NCBI GenBank assembly: GCA_013400975.1 | Contig: WBMZ01000206.1 | Location: 62,001 to 126,000, forward strand | Source: Atrichornis clamosus | Lineage: Eukaryota > Chordata > Aves > Passeriformes > Menuridae | DNA: 64,000 nt | Direction of reading: 5' to 3' | Shown here: in pieces, positions 12,401 to 24,400 of the stretch | Numbering within the stretch: the stretch's first letter is position 1 | How the letters are laid out: the number at the start of each line of letters is the position of its first letter | The notes under the pieces: model-generated | Told to the model about the DNA's origin: nothing | What the model saw: the letters and a program-made list of their open reading frames with translations, nothing else | Database searches by the model: none | Translations under genes and position numbers: made by a program

Positions 12401-15400
12401 TTTCTAGTCTTAAAAGCAATCAACAGACTGTCAGTACACATTTCTATCTTCTGGTGCCAAAAAAAGGGCTGTTTGTTTTTCATTCTGGTTTGAGACAGAC
12501 AGGAGACGCTAGGACCACAACATTTGCTTCCTACGTGCTCTTCCATGTTGCTGTTTGCTCCTGGGCATCTCTTAAGTATAGCTGACTATTCTTTGAGTTG
12601 AAAAACTGTGTTATTTCCTGATCCCTTTTCGTGTTAAGTGGTTATGGGCAAAACTTGCCCACATCATCCTGCACCAACCAGCTGATTTGTGCTTTTGTGG
12701 CATTTACTTGGTAAAGGGCAGTTCTGAAGCATCCGCTCTTTGAGGAGACTCACAGCTGCGTATCAGAAATCTCATGCACTGAACATTTCTCGTCATGACA
12801 AGCTTCTCCAGCTTCTACTGTCTGCTTCAGTTACCAGTGCTGCCCACCAGGAAAACACTGCACTCTGAGACCCTACAGATTACAGGGCACCTGGAGCACA
12901 TGAGACCTGGAGATCTGAGAAGAAGTTTTCGAAAGAGCTGAAGAAACTAGTAAATGCTCTTGGCAATTGGAATGGCTTAAAATAAATTGCATCCCCTATA
13001 ACAAAATATGTAATGGCTGGGGACATCAATAAAGCTCTTTTTCCAGTTCTTTTGTAGTATCTTGAATTGAATATAATTTTAAAAAATGCACAGATAAACC
13101 AGATTTTTTTTTTTTAATATTACGTGTTCTTTTGGTCCTCTGTCCTTAGCAAGAAATTTTGATTTCTGTTACTCTTAGTGTCCATTAATCAAAATGTTTA
13201 AATTACCTGTAACTGCTTTTTATTAGGAAGTTGTATAATTTCTTTTTTCAGATAAGCCAACTGTACTTCCTACAGTGTGTTTTTAAGACAAGAGGCTAGT
13301 TAAGAATATTGTTTTGGGAGTTACTACTTACTGAACTACTGAAATCTGCTTCTTAGGGATTTTCTTAGTTTTTGGTTGGGTTTTTTTTGTTTTTGTTTTT
13401 TGGGTTTTTTTTTCCCCTATTCTCGATCATCCACTAAAGCCAGATGGGATGTGGAAGCATGGGCTTTGCAGCAAGAACATAAAGAGCAACAGCTGATTTT
13501 ACTCATGTTAAGGTATCATTTTGTAGTTGAGTTGAGCCATTTATGACGTATTTTAAAAGACAATTTTTTTAATGAGTCCAATCTCCTCCCCTTCATTTGC
13601 TGATAAGAGACACTGAGTTGTGTGCATGGCTTGAGGTACTGCTTTAATTGTGGAACTCATGATCTACTGAGAAGGGAGTATCCTTGAAGAGATGGATATA
13701 AGCAAGGAAGTGTAGCACTGTTTACAGTAGCATCCTCAGTGCTTTGTGGGCAATCTTCCTGCAATCAGCAGCCTACGTTTGGAGACATTAGCCACTAAAA
13801 AAGAAGATAAAGAATGGGAGAAAGAGAGTAAGATTTTTAAGTTACAGAAAGCTTTGCTCAAGATGATGGAAACAGTTAAGTGGATATCTGTGGATTGGTG
13901 CAGCAACACCAAGCAGCTGGAATCAAGCATGTAATTTTTGCTATGTAGTAGTACAGTTTAATGAGCAGAAGTTTGGTTTTGCCCTGAGGAAGTGATCTGA
14001 ACAAGGATTCATTCCTGCAAGCTCTTTACAAACCTGCATCTTCCCTTCCACTGAGTGTGTGTGTGCGTGGTGTTGTCTGAGATTGGTACCATTGGCTTGG
14101 AGTTTGAAGTTCTCTTTTAAGTGTAGCTGATACATTTTTCAGTTTTGATCATTTTGGTCAAGATTCCAGTGCCCCATTGGAAGGCTGAAGCATAAAACTG
14201 GTGCACGTGCCACAAAGTGGAGCTTTTGTGTTTTCATACTGATCTTCAGATCAGAGCAAGTTGTCATGCCCTGTTAAAAAGGCTGCACCTCTGGGCTGTT
14301 GTGATCAGAGCCTTTTCTGTGAGAGGAGGTGAAGTTTTCCTAGAGTGCTGCAGGTATTGTCCAGCTGTCCAACCTCAGCAAAGTGTTCAACAGGATGCTG
14401 GAGCTTCTTGATGTGAGTAGAGGAAGGAGAGGGAGAGAACAGGCTTTGAAGAGGAGAATCTTTTTTTGGAGAAACTTAACAGTTACCCTGGTAGGGATGC
14501 TATCAGAACCAGGTAGTCACTCAGGAAACGATATCTGAGATCCCCAAAGTTTGACACATTTTAACAATTTTGTGTGCAGGATTGAATCATAATTTTAAAT
14601 ATAGTGTGGCCTGTTGTGTGTCCAAGGCAGGCGCCTAGATCTGGCATTGGGTAGCCAGTTCATTTTCAAAGGTATAAAAGTGCTGACTATGCTAATTACT
14701 TAGTACGTGTAACAATGTATAAAAGCAAATGCAAATCATCACTTGTTTGTAGTCCAGATACTTTGTTGTTAGTAACAGTGGTGACATCAGCAGCGAATGA
14801 GAAAATGCTTCTAGGTGTTACTGGTTGACTTTTTGTTGACATTGAATGCCCTAAATTCTTTTTTAATTTATGTGGTAGCTTCTTTCAGAAGTAGTAGAAA
14901 AGAGGAATCCATAAGTGTCATTCCAAATATTTCTCTTAATGATTTTCTTTCAAAAAAACCCCTAATTAGGCACTGCATAATCTTTGTTTCTTGAAGAAGC
15001 TGCTGTGGTATTAATGGGGCTCAACTTTCCAAATATACTTGCCAAAAGAAATAAACCTTGCTTTTACAAAACTTATGAGAAGAGAGTGCTAGTTCCTGTA
15101 TCAGTGCTATCAAAATTAATTTCAGTTTCTTCTTGGACTGGGCCTAGATATTTAAATTAAAAAAAATCTGTCCTTTTTATGGTGTAACCTCTATCTTTTA
15201 GTCAGAAGCTATACCCCACAGGCATGGGAGAGAACTTTTTGGCTAACTCTGAGTGTAATATACCAGATGTACTGACCAAACAAATTGTGAATTAACCTAT
15301 AGTCTGAAATAGAAAAAGACATTAAATGGCTGCTCTTGAGGGGCAACAGACTCATCTGTTTATATTATAGAGTGTTATTTATAAGGAAAAAGTAATTTTA

Positions 15401-18400
15401 GGTGTGTGGATCAGCAGTGATTTTAAAAAGAAAACAGAGATGTTGTCTTGGGGCAGAGGGGGTGAAGGAATCTTTCCTATATAGGCAGCTGCCAGTGGCA
15501 GCAGTTTCCTGGCAACATGACCAAGTGGCTGAGTGTGTTTAGTGATAACTGTGCTAATTCTCAGCACAACATTCAGACACTTTGCAGCTGTGCAGTAAGT
15601 GGCATGATTAGCAAACTAGTGACTTGCTTTCTGCCATGGTTTTTGTATGTGTGTGGAGGAGTGTGGATCTTTACAGTTCTCTGGAATAACAAGGTTCATC
15701 TAATGCAATTTTCTTTGAATATTTAATATTCTTGAGGTATGTAGGAGGTTCTGGAATTGAGTTTTGATGCCATAGGTAACTAAAGTAAACCCATTCTTTT
15801 GGTCTGTTGAACTGTAAGGGTTTCAGGAAGGTAGAGTTTCTCCCCTGGTAAAATAAGGTAGAAGCTAAAGATCATTCTTTTTAGATAATATGTTGGTGTT
15901 TACTTGCTTTGGTTTATTTAGGGTGTTTCCAAACGCAGGAGTATCATTTGAGATATTGCTTAAACTAGTTCAGAAAACAAAAGATTTTGTGGCCGAGATT
16001 ATTTTCTTGTGTGTTCCTTGCCTATTTTACCATGTCCTTTTTTGATCTTGCTGCTTCATCTTCCCAGATTCCTTTTCTTTTAGGGCTGTGATACAGGACA
16101 GCAGGAAATTAAAGCCTGTTATCCTCACTAAAAGAAATGACCCCTGATAGGGAATCACTGCATCAAGCACTTTTGTCTCTTATTTTCCACAGTTTTTAAA
16201 CAATGTTTTATAAGTCTCTGAGTGTTAGTTAGTTTCTTCCTTTTGGTATTGGGTTGGGGTTTTTGTTGTTGTTGTGGGTTTGGTTTCTTTTCTTTTGGTT
16301 TTTGTTTGTTTGTTTTGGTTTGATTTTTGTGTGTGTGGGGTTTTTTTTGTTTGGTTTTTTTTTTGTTTGTTTTGTTTTGTTTTGTCCACCTGAAAGATCA
16401 GGTGGAAGGACACAGGGATAAGAGCTGAGCTGAACAGAACTGTTCTCCATCTGTTGTGAGCTGATGTACAATACTTCTGTGCGTCCCCTAGTGAACCACT
16501 TTGGACTTTTTGGCATAAGCTGTGTTATGATTTCAAGATACTTTTTAGGGTTTTCCCTTGAAGCAGAACAGGACAAATCTGGTGTGGAATATGCTGGAAT
16601 ACTCTTCAGAGCTGTGACACCAACTTGGTCTCTGTTCAGTCTGCTGTAAATGGGACCCTACTTCCTTCATTTAAGGTTTAATAATTTTGAAATTCCTTCC
16701 AAGAAATGCTGAAATTAATTAGTTTGAATCTCACAGTAAATTCAATTGTAATAAACTTGGTGCCAAAGTAAAACAAAGGTGTGAATCATTTTCATGGGTG
16801 AGCTACTGTTCCACTTCAACTAATTGTCATTTTGGGTGTCAAGAATTCCCCCTCTGAGCTGACAAAATGTAACTGCAGACCAAGTGCTTCTCCTAGCAGC
16901 CAAATGTAAATGGTTTACAGGTTGTTTTTATGTGGGATCTGAAAGGGAAGGAGTCATTTTCTTTGGATCTAACAGTTAGTTAAGAATTAAAATGTTTCTG
17001 TAGCTACATCTGCAATATAGCCCTCTTCATGCGATGTTTATGCCTTAAAATGCCGTGCCAGCTGATTCTTTCCATCCTGTGGATCTGGTATCTGTAGTCT
17101 CTCTGCTTTCCTGTCCCTAACTTTCCCTTGCTTGTGCACATGAGCAGCTGTTTGCATGCTCCATATTGAAGTGTCTTTTTAATAGGATTGAAGTTTTAGC
17201 TCTGTAGGATTGAGCCTTTAGCTCTGATTATCTAACTGCTAAACCAGGCTTTAATTGTGATAGTGATTGCAAGGGCAGTCAAGTCCAGGTTATTAAAGAT
17301 ATTTTGGTCTCTATCTGATCTGAACCTTGATATTTACAACTGTAAGAGGGAAGTGTACTATTTAGAGGAAGTACTGAATTGTTCAGTTTTTAATTTTAAA
17401 AGTTGATGTGTTTTTGTCCCATTTCTTCAGGTGATAGTTTCTTTCAAGCTGTATTTGGTTTTTATCTATATGTTAGTATATATCCTAATATGACTTCAGA
17501 CTTTCAGACTTTAGCACTTTTACATAATGTATTAGAGATGCTAAGAAATAGTTTAGAAAATGCTCATGTAATTCTAGAAACTAGCTGGCAACAAGAATGA
17601 TTTCTAATTCAGTACTACCTTTTCTTTATTTATCTGTGTCTCAGCAGACTTGCCCAGGTCTGTGGATTGTTTCCTAGTATAATTTGTTCCTAGTGTTTCC
17701 TAATTCCTTTTTGTACTTGACACAAATGTGTATAATTGATGTGGGGAGCTGAGCTTAGACATGAACATACAGTGCTAGCCACAAGTGCAGTAATGGAAGG
17801 AGAACAGATCAGGATGGGAAAGTAATGTTTGCAGTATTACAGAGAGGCCCTTTTCACTGTTTAGTACAGACATTACAGGATTTCTGAATGTGCTCTGCTT
17901 TTTGTCCTCTGCATGATTAAGTACTTTTCAGTCCGAAGAGCACAGTGAATGGCCTGTAATGACTTAGCTAAATTAATCTCTGGGCAGAGATGGTACCAGT
18001 TAATCCATTCACTGTGCAGACCATCTAAAAAATGAAATCTGAGGTAATCAATTGAAGGTATATTTAAGAATAATCAAGGGAGTGTATATCTAAGGATTAA
18101 ATGTACAATTACACTAAAAGTAGAATTAAATGACCCTAAGCCTGCTACAGCAGCACTGACAATGACTAAGATAATCTAGCCAATTTTGATTTGGTTTTTT
18201 CTGCTAGCTTTCTGGAATAGCTACTGTGTCAGCAAACAATCTTCTAGTAAAACTGTTTATGCAAATAATTAATAAAAATTTTATCACCAGCCCGAGATAC
18301 TGCATATTATTGAGTCACTTCTGCCTCCAAAACACATGTATTCCAGCTGCTCTCTATATAATTGAGAGTAATATTCTATGTAAAAAAAAAAAGAAGCTTT

Positions 18401-21400
18401 AATACCAAATCTGCTTCTAATTTGAATAAACATGAGGCTCTGGTTCATGTGGCATTCCATAATTACTAGTGAAAGTCAGTGAAAACTAATCATTGGAATA
18501 TAAAAAACTTGGATTCCCTTGCAGTAAGGCTTAAAAAGTAACTTAAAGTGGATCAATCGCATACTCTGTTCAGTATAAAACTCATGTCCTCTGCTAAAGG
18601 AATTCTGAAGCCAATGTTAATTTTACTTCAGGATTGTGTGCTGATTTGTTATGTGCCAGTTGGTTTGCTTTGTGCTGTCAGTTTTATTTCTCAGTATGTG
18701 TGTATATGTGGATTTGGTGATACTACCCATTTGAAAGCTTCCCTATGTCATTAAGACTGTCAGTTACTTAAATAGACTTTAGTAAGTTGGGCTGAACTCT
18801 CCTGCAGCTAGTGTTTGTCTCAGGTTGGCATTGCTCTATCTTGCTTAGTGAAGCATCATCCAAACTGGCTTCAGCTGTTCTGTCTGGTCTTGCTAGAAAA
18901 AGAAGTAGGATTGTCAGCTTGTGGTGATGAATTGTAGTGGTTCTTTATTTGAAAAGCCCAGAATGTGGAAATAAATCCCAGCTGGGATAAAAGTATTTAA
19001 TTCTAAAACTTCATCTCAGAGGAGGAGTTGGAGGGAGCAGGTGAAAAAGGCAGGACTCTTCTATGCTGTAGAGAGTCTGCACAGTTGTCTTCAACAACCA
19101 AGATGGACCAAGCAATAGATTCATCAGAGTGAGAACAATTCTTAGAAGCTTTTCAAGCAGAGTGTTCCGCTGGCCTCAAGATGTTAGGCATACAAAAGGA
19201 GACAATCTTTTAGGCTCAGTTTGTTTCATATATGCATTAAATGTTCTCCTGGTATGATTTATAATCTTTTGGTTTTCTTTTGAAAGACTTAAGTCTTTTT
19301 TCTTTTTCAATTTTGTGTGTGTATCAGCAATGTGCATGAGTATAGTGAATGAGCAAAGAGCTTACAGGAAGAGTCAGGGTAGTTTAATAAATGTGTTGTC
19401 TTGAGGCAGGACTGTTAATGTAAGCAGTATTAACAATGTCTTTACCATTTTGGTCCCCTTATAAATATGCTGACATGTGATGCTGCATACAAGAAATAGC
19501 ACTGTGAGAACTGGATTTACATATAGATTGGTATTGCAAGACCAGATGATTGTAAAGGTTAAATTTGTAGCTGTCCATCTTTTTGTGCCCTCTTTGCATA
19601 TGTGAGCGGTGTATTATTGACTAATGTGGCAGTATTTTTCAGCCATAAATTTGCTTAGCTAGCATACAAAGCGGCATAAAAGAGAATTACAGCTGGCTAC
19701 GTGACTTCAGCTCTATTACTTCCTAACTTTTCAGTTGCTGGGCTTTGCAAGCAGAATCATAATGGAATCACAGAGTTCTCTGGCTTGAAAGGGACCTCCG
19801 AGGTCCTGCAGCTCAATGCTGCAGCAAAAGCAGAGCTAATCAGGTCAGCTTGCTCAGGGTCATGTCCAGTCAAATCTTGCACATCTCTGGCAGTGGGGGT
19901 CCCACAACCTCTCTGCACAAAATACTGCAGTTTCTCGAGGGATTTTGTCGATGGGAGCTGAGGTTTGTTTGATAAGGAAAGGCATCATACTCAATGTGCT
20001 GTACTGTCTGTTGAGCAGCTAAAAGAGACCTACCTTCTGGGTCCCTTACTGAAAAGTGTTTGTCTTTCTCTTCTTTATGGGAATATGAGGCCTGAAAAAC
20101 CTAATTCTTCAGGTTTCTCCCCAAGGATCTCATTCTAGAGAGGATGCCTTTTAATATAGGGGGATGTCTAAAGAGTGTATCCTTCTGCCAGCCTTTCCCT
20201 CACCCTAGTCTCTCGCACTGACCTGCAGCTCAGTGCAGTCTTTTGTCTTTAGCTCCCCAAAAGTTGTAATCGTGTGGCTTTCAGCCCCCTTGTAGTGTCT
20301 GAAGTGCTGCCTGGCCAGTGACTGGAATCTATCCTGCTGCACTGTGCGGTTTGCAAGCTTGTATGCTTATTTTGGATAGTGTCAGATACTGCATTTGCAG
20401 CCATCTTGCTTCTAAAAATTTAATTCTCAAAATAAAGCTGAAGATCTCTCAGGAAATTGTGCCTCACTAGTATCTATATTGCATTAGGAATAGATTTTGT
20501 TAGAATTGTTTATGATGTGATACTCTGTATATTATGGTTCTGATTTATTCTAGCCTTCAAGTTTTTTTTGCTTTAATTTAGGACAAGTCTATGGGGCTTT
20601 TCTCTTTGCACAATTTCTTTTCTAGTCTCATGTTACGATTTCTTTCTGATGATACCAGTGATGAAATATATTTATTCCCAGTTCTTTCTGAATTTATGCA
20701 ATGCTGCAAAGTCCTCTTGTATTTTAGGATTCAGATTAAACAGTCCTGTACTTCAGTAGCCCTTATTTCATGAAAGGTGCACACAGCATGTATGTACTGG
20801 TACTTAACCTTTTCCTGTGGAGTTTATGCTTGGGAATTAGCTGTTTTTCAGCCTATTTTCAGAACTGACTACCTTAGGTTTCTGAAAATCGATTTTTACA
20901 AAAGGAATTGTCTTAGGAAGAAGATACAAACATGTAGGGAAGAAGTTGTCCAACAAATGTTATTTGGTGCATAACAGGATTACAATGCTGTATGTGACCC
21001 AAATGAGGATCTCTAACAGGATGTTTAGTCACTGATTGATTCTTTATTTTTAAACATAATCACTTTCAGAGTTAGTTTTGAATATTTTTTTTCTGAATGC
21101 TTGCACAGGCTCTAATGCAACATAAAAGAGATGCTCTTTGTTTCATGTTACTTACATTTTTTCTTATTCTTTAAACAAGAAATCAGTCCTTTTTCTGCAG
21201 TCTCTTATGTTATCTGCTCCTCATCACTGCTATATTGCTATAGTCAGCCCTAAATATAGTCAGAGGTCAGAGTAAAATCCATCTGCAGTGTAGGAAAAGG
21301 AGACCTACTGAGCTTGTTCTTTAATGGTGAAAAGACTTCTGTTCCCAGAGATACTCCTGCAAAACATTAACAAAGAGACATTAGTAAAGCTCTCTAAATG

Positions 21401-24400
21401 GTGAGGATCTGGATAATGTGCTCGCCTCCAGATGCCTGGCAGATTGTTTCTGTTGAGAAGGAGAAAGATTGCAGACCTATTTGTCACCTAAAGTGCAGGT
21501 TTTGTGATCGTTTTCTTAGCTTGCATTGTGTCTATGTCAGCCTGTCTATGCAGCATTAGTATCAAGATGTGCTCCCACTTTGCTTGCTTGCTTTGCAGTG
21601 GCAGGAGTATCTCCTGAAGAAGGATAGGTATTTCTTGGTTCAGTAGATGTCTCTGCTATTTCATGTTGTATCCAATTAATCTTGTCTGATAGACAGATCG
21701 CTCACATTGCCACACTTTGATCCTTGCACTTGTCCCTAGCTGGAGAGATTTTTCTGAACATCAAGTGTGTTTAGCATACTCAATGAAAAAAAACCCCAAG
21801 CAACAAACTGCAAAATATATACAAATTATCCATACATGAAAAAAAGAGATGTTTTGAAGAGTTTGAAGAATTTTAATTTCTGGGTACTCTTTAGACATTC
21901 TCTCCTGATGTAAGCTTTTTCTACCAAATAATACCTGGTTTGACCTATCAGGTGAATGAGGTATCCAGGATTACATAAACACTTTGACCTCATGCTGTCA
22001 GAACCCAAACTCAGATGCAGCAGTTACTTATCTATCCAGATAGATTATTTTTCTTGGTATACATAGTTTAAGATAATTGGGAAATCTGCCTCTTATGCCA
22101 TTTTTCCTTTGTTATATGAAGGAGAAAGAACTGTCTTCCAGATGGTTTGGTATGTAGATGACAAAAAGAAAGTGATATTTTTGCTTGCCATGGTGTTGTT
22201 GTGTGTAAGTTATAGTGTGTTCACTTTTTCATTGTAGAATCCTTCTCGTTTGATTGTCATCCTCTATCACTTGCCTTTATATTTTCAAAGTTAACTTTAA
22301 TTTTGGTTCATCATTGTTATAGCTAAGCTATAATGACTGAATGCTAGGAGAAGTGTGACTGTGGGTGTATGTGTTTCGGGGTTTGAAGGGGATGGGTTCC
22401 CCCTTAAGATGGTAGACTTTTTGCACGTTAATACTATGGCAAAAATTTTCCTGGCAATTAAAGCAAAAGCTACTGACAAAGGCAGTAGAAGAAACAGCTC
22501 CTATGAAATATTCAGAGTAAATTAAAAAAATGCAGCTGAGCTGAGCCTGCCTATTTTGCTACCTCTAAGAAACCTTTTTCAGGATGAAATGGAGGTGTAC
22601 AGGGGTAATAAGTTTGGCTGTCTAAGGTTTCCATTTAACAGCTGCTTTACTTCTGAACTCATTAGGTGACTTTAAAAACATCAAACCTTGAACACTGGGC
22701 AGCCTAAATCTCTTTGAAAGTCACTGTAACTTTGATATTCAGGTGTCAACATTACAATGGGCATTGGGATGTCGGTGTGTTTGAGGTTTTGTCTTTGATC
22801 TCATTCTTTCAGTGATCAATCCCAGATGCCACCAGAAGCAAAGCATAAATAAGACTACATTAAGATGGAGGCCAGGGCTCAAGGAATTACCTGAGTTCAC
22901 CACCACTTTTCCAACCCTATTTTTCACCTCCCTCTGCTTATATTGTGTGGTGGTAAATGTCGAGAAGAGTATTTTCTATTTTATTTTATTTGAACTGTTC
23001 TTGAAGGGTAGAAGAGTTTATATAAAGAGATACAGGAGCTTGTTGGGTATAAAAAAGTGTTACTACCTTACCATTAAGGTTAAGGTTGACAATGCATTTG
23101 GAAGTTAGAGAAGTATGTGGATGATGATGATTTCAGGAATCAGTCTTTACAGTGGGTGGTAAATGTGTTTCAGTTTTTGTTTTGTTTCAAGATTTAACTT
23201 GAACTAAACAAAGTTTCTATTTAGTTTCTATTCTATTAATTTGAGTTTTCTATATGGGAATGATTCCTCCTTTCAAAGCCTATAGTGGGTTTGCTTGGCA
23301 ATATATTGGTAGTGGGGGACCTACAGGGGTAGTTTCTGTGGCAAGCTGCTGGAAGCTTCCTCTGTGTTCAACAGAGCCAATGCCAGCCTGCTCCAAGGTG
23401 GACCTTCTGCTGCCCAAGGCTGAGCCCACCAGTGATGGTGGTTGTGCCTCTAGGATAACAGATTTAAGAAGGGGGAAAGAAACAACCCTGCAGAACAGCA
23501 GCAGAGAGAGGAGTGAGAATATGTGAGAGAAGCAGCTGCAGACAGCAAGGCCAGTGGAGAAGGAGGAGGGAGGACATGAGGTGGTCCAGCTGCTGGAGCA
23601 GACATTCTCCTGCAGCCCAGGGTGAAGACTGTGATGAGTCAGGCCGTCCCTCTGCAGCCCATGGAGGACCACTGCGAGGCAGATACCTGCCTGCAGCCCC
23701 TGGAGGGACCCCATGCTGGAGCAGAGGCTATGGTCCTGTGGAAGCTCACGCTGGAATAGGCTCCTTGTAAGACTTACGGACCTGTGTGGAGAGGAGCCCA
23801 CACTGGAGCAGGTTTGCTGGTAGGACTGGTGACCCTGTGGGGGACCCATGCTGGAGCAGGCTGTGCCTGAAGGACTGCACCCCATGGAAGGGACCTGTGG
23901 AGGAGCAGTTGGTGAAAAACTGCAGCCTGTGGGAAGCAGTCCCGTTGGCAAAGCTTGTGGATGACTGTGCCCTGTTGGGAGGGAGTCTGTGGTGGAGCAG
24001 GGGAAGAGTTGTTCCCCTGAGGAGGAAGGCACCACTGAGGCAAGGTGTGAAGTACTGACTGCAACTCCCATTCCCTGTCCCCCTGCACCACTATGGGGAA
24101 GCTGGTAGGAGGTAGTAAAGTTAAACTTAGGAAGAAATGGTGGGGGGGATGGTGTTTAAGATTTGGTTTTGTTTTCTCATTACCCTACTCTGATCTGACT
24201 GATAATAAATTAAGCTAATTTCCCCAAGTCATGTCTATGTTGGCTGTGAGGTAATGGGTGAATGATTTCTCCCTGTCTTTAACTCATGAGCCTTCCATCA
24301 TATCTTCTCTCTCCTGTCCACTGAGGAGGGGAGTGAAAGAGCGGTTTTGGTGGGCACCTGGCTCCTAGCCAAGGTCGGCCCACCACAACCGCGTGATAAT

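Noticed and set aside
12600..13060. GC-richer section with two AATAAA hexamers (about 12980 and 13029) after the 11998-12152 exon, considered as an alternative terminal exon
   Set aside because: Reading through the 12152 donor meets stop codons quickly and the hexamers are 0.8 kb away; common in AT-rich introns and not otherwise supported.
16225..16576. Lys/Asn/Gln/Thr-rich frames of 62 and 115 codons on the minus strand
   Set aside because: Direct translation of the complement of a G/T low-complexity tract.
23280..24071. A 263-codon open frame on the minus strand, with others of 85-106 codons on both strands
   Set aside because: They lie wholly inside the LTR and are Ser/Pro/Gly/Cys-rich translations of its degenerate tandem array; there is no domain, and both strands are open for the same compositional reason.
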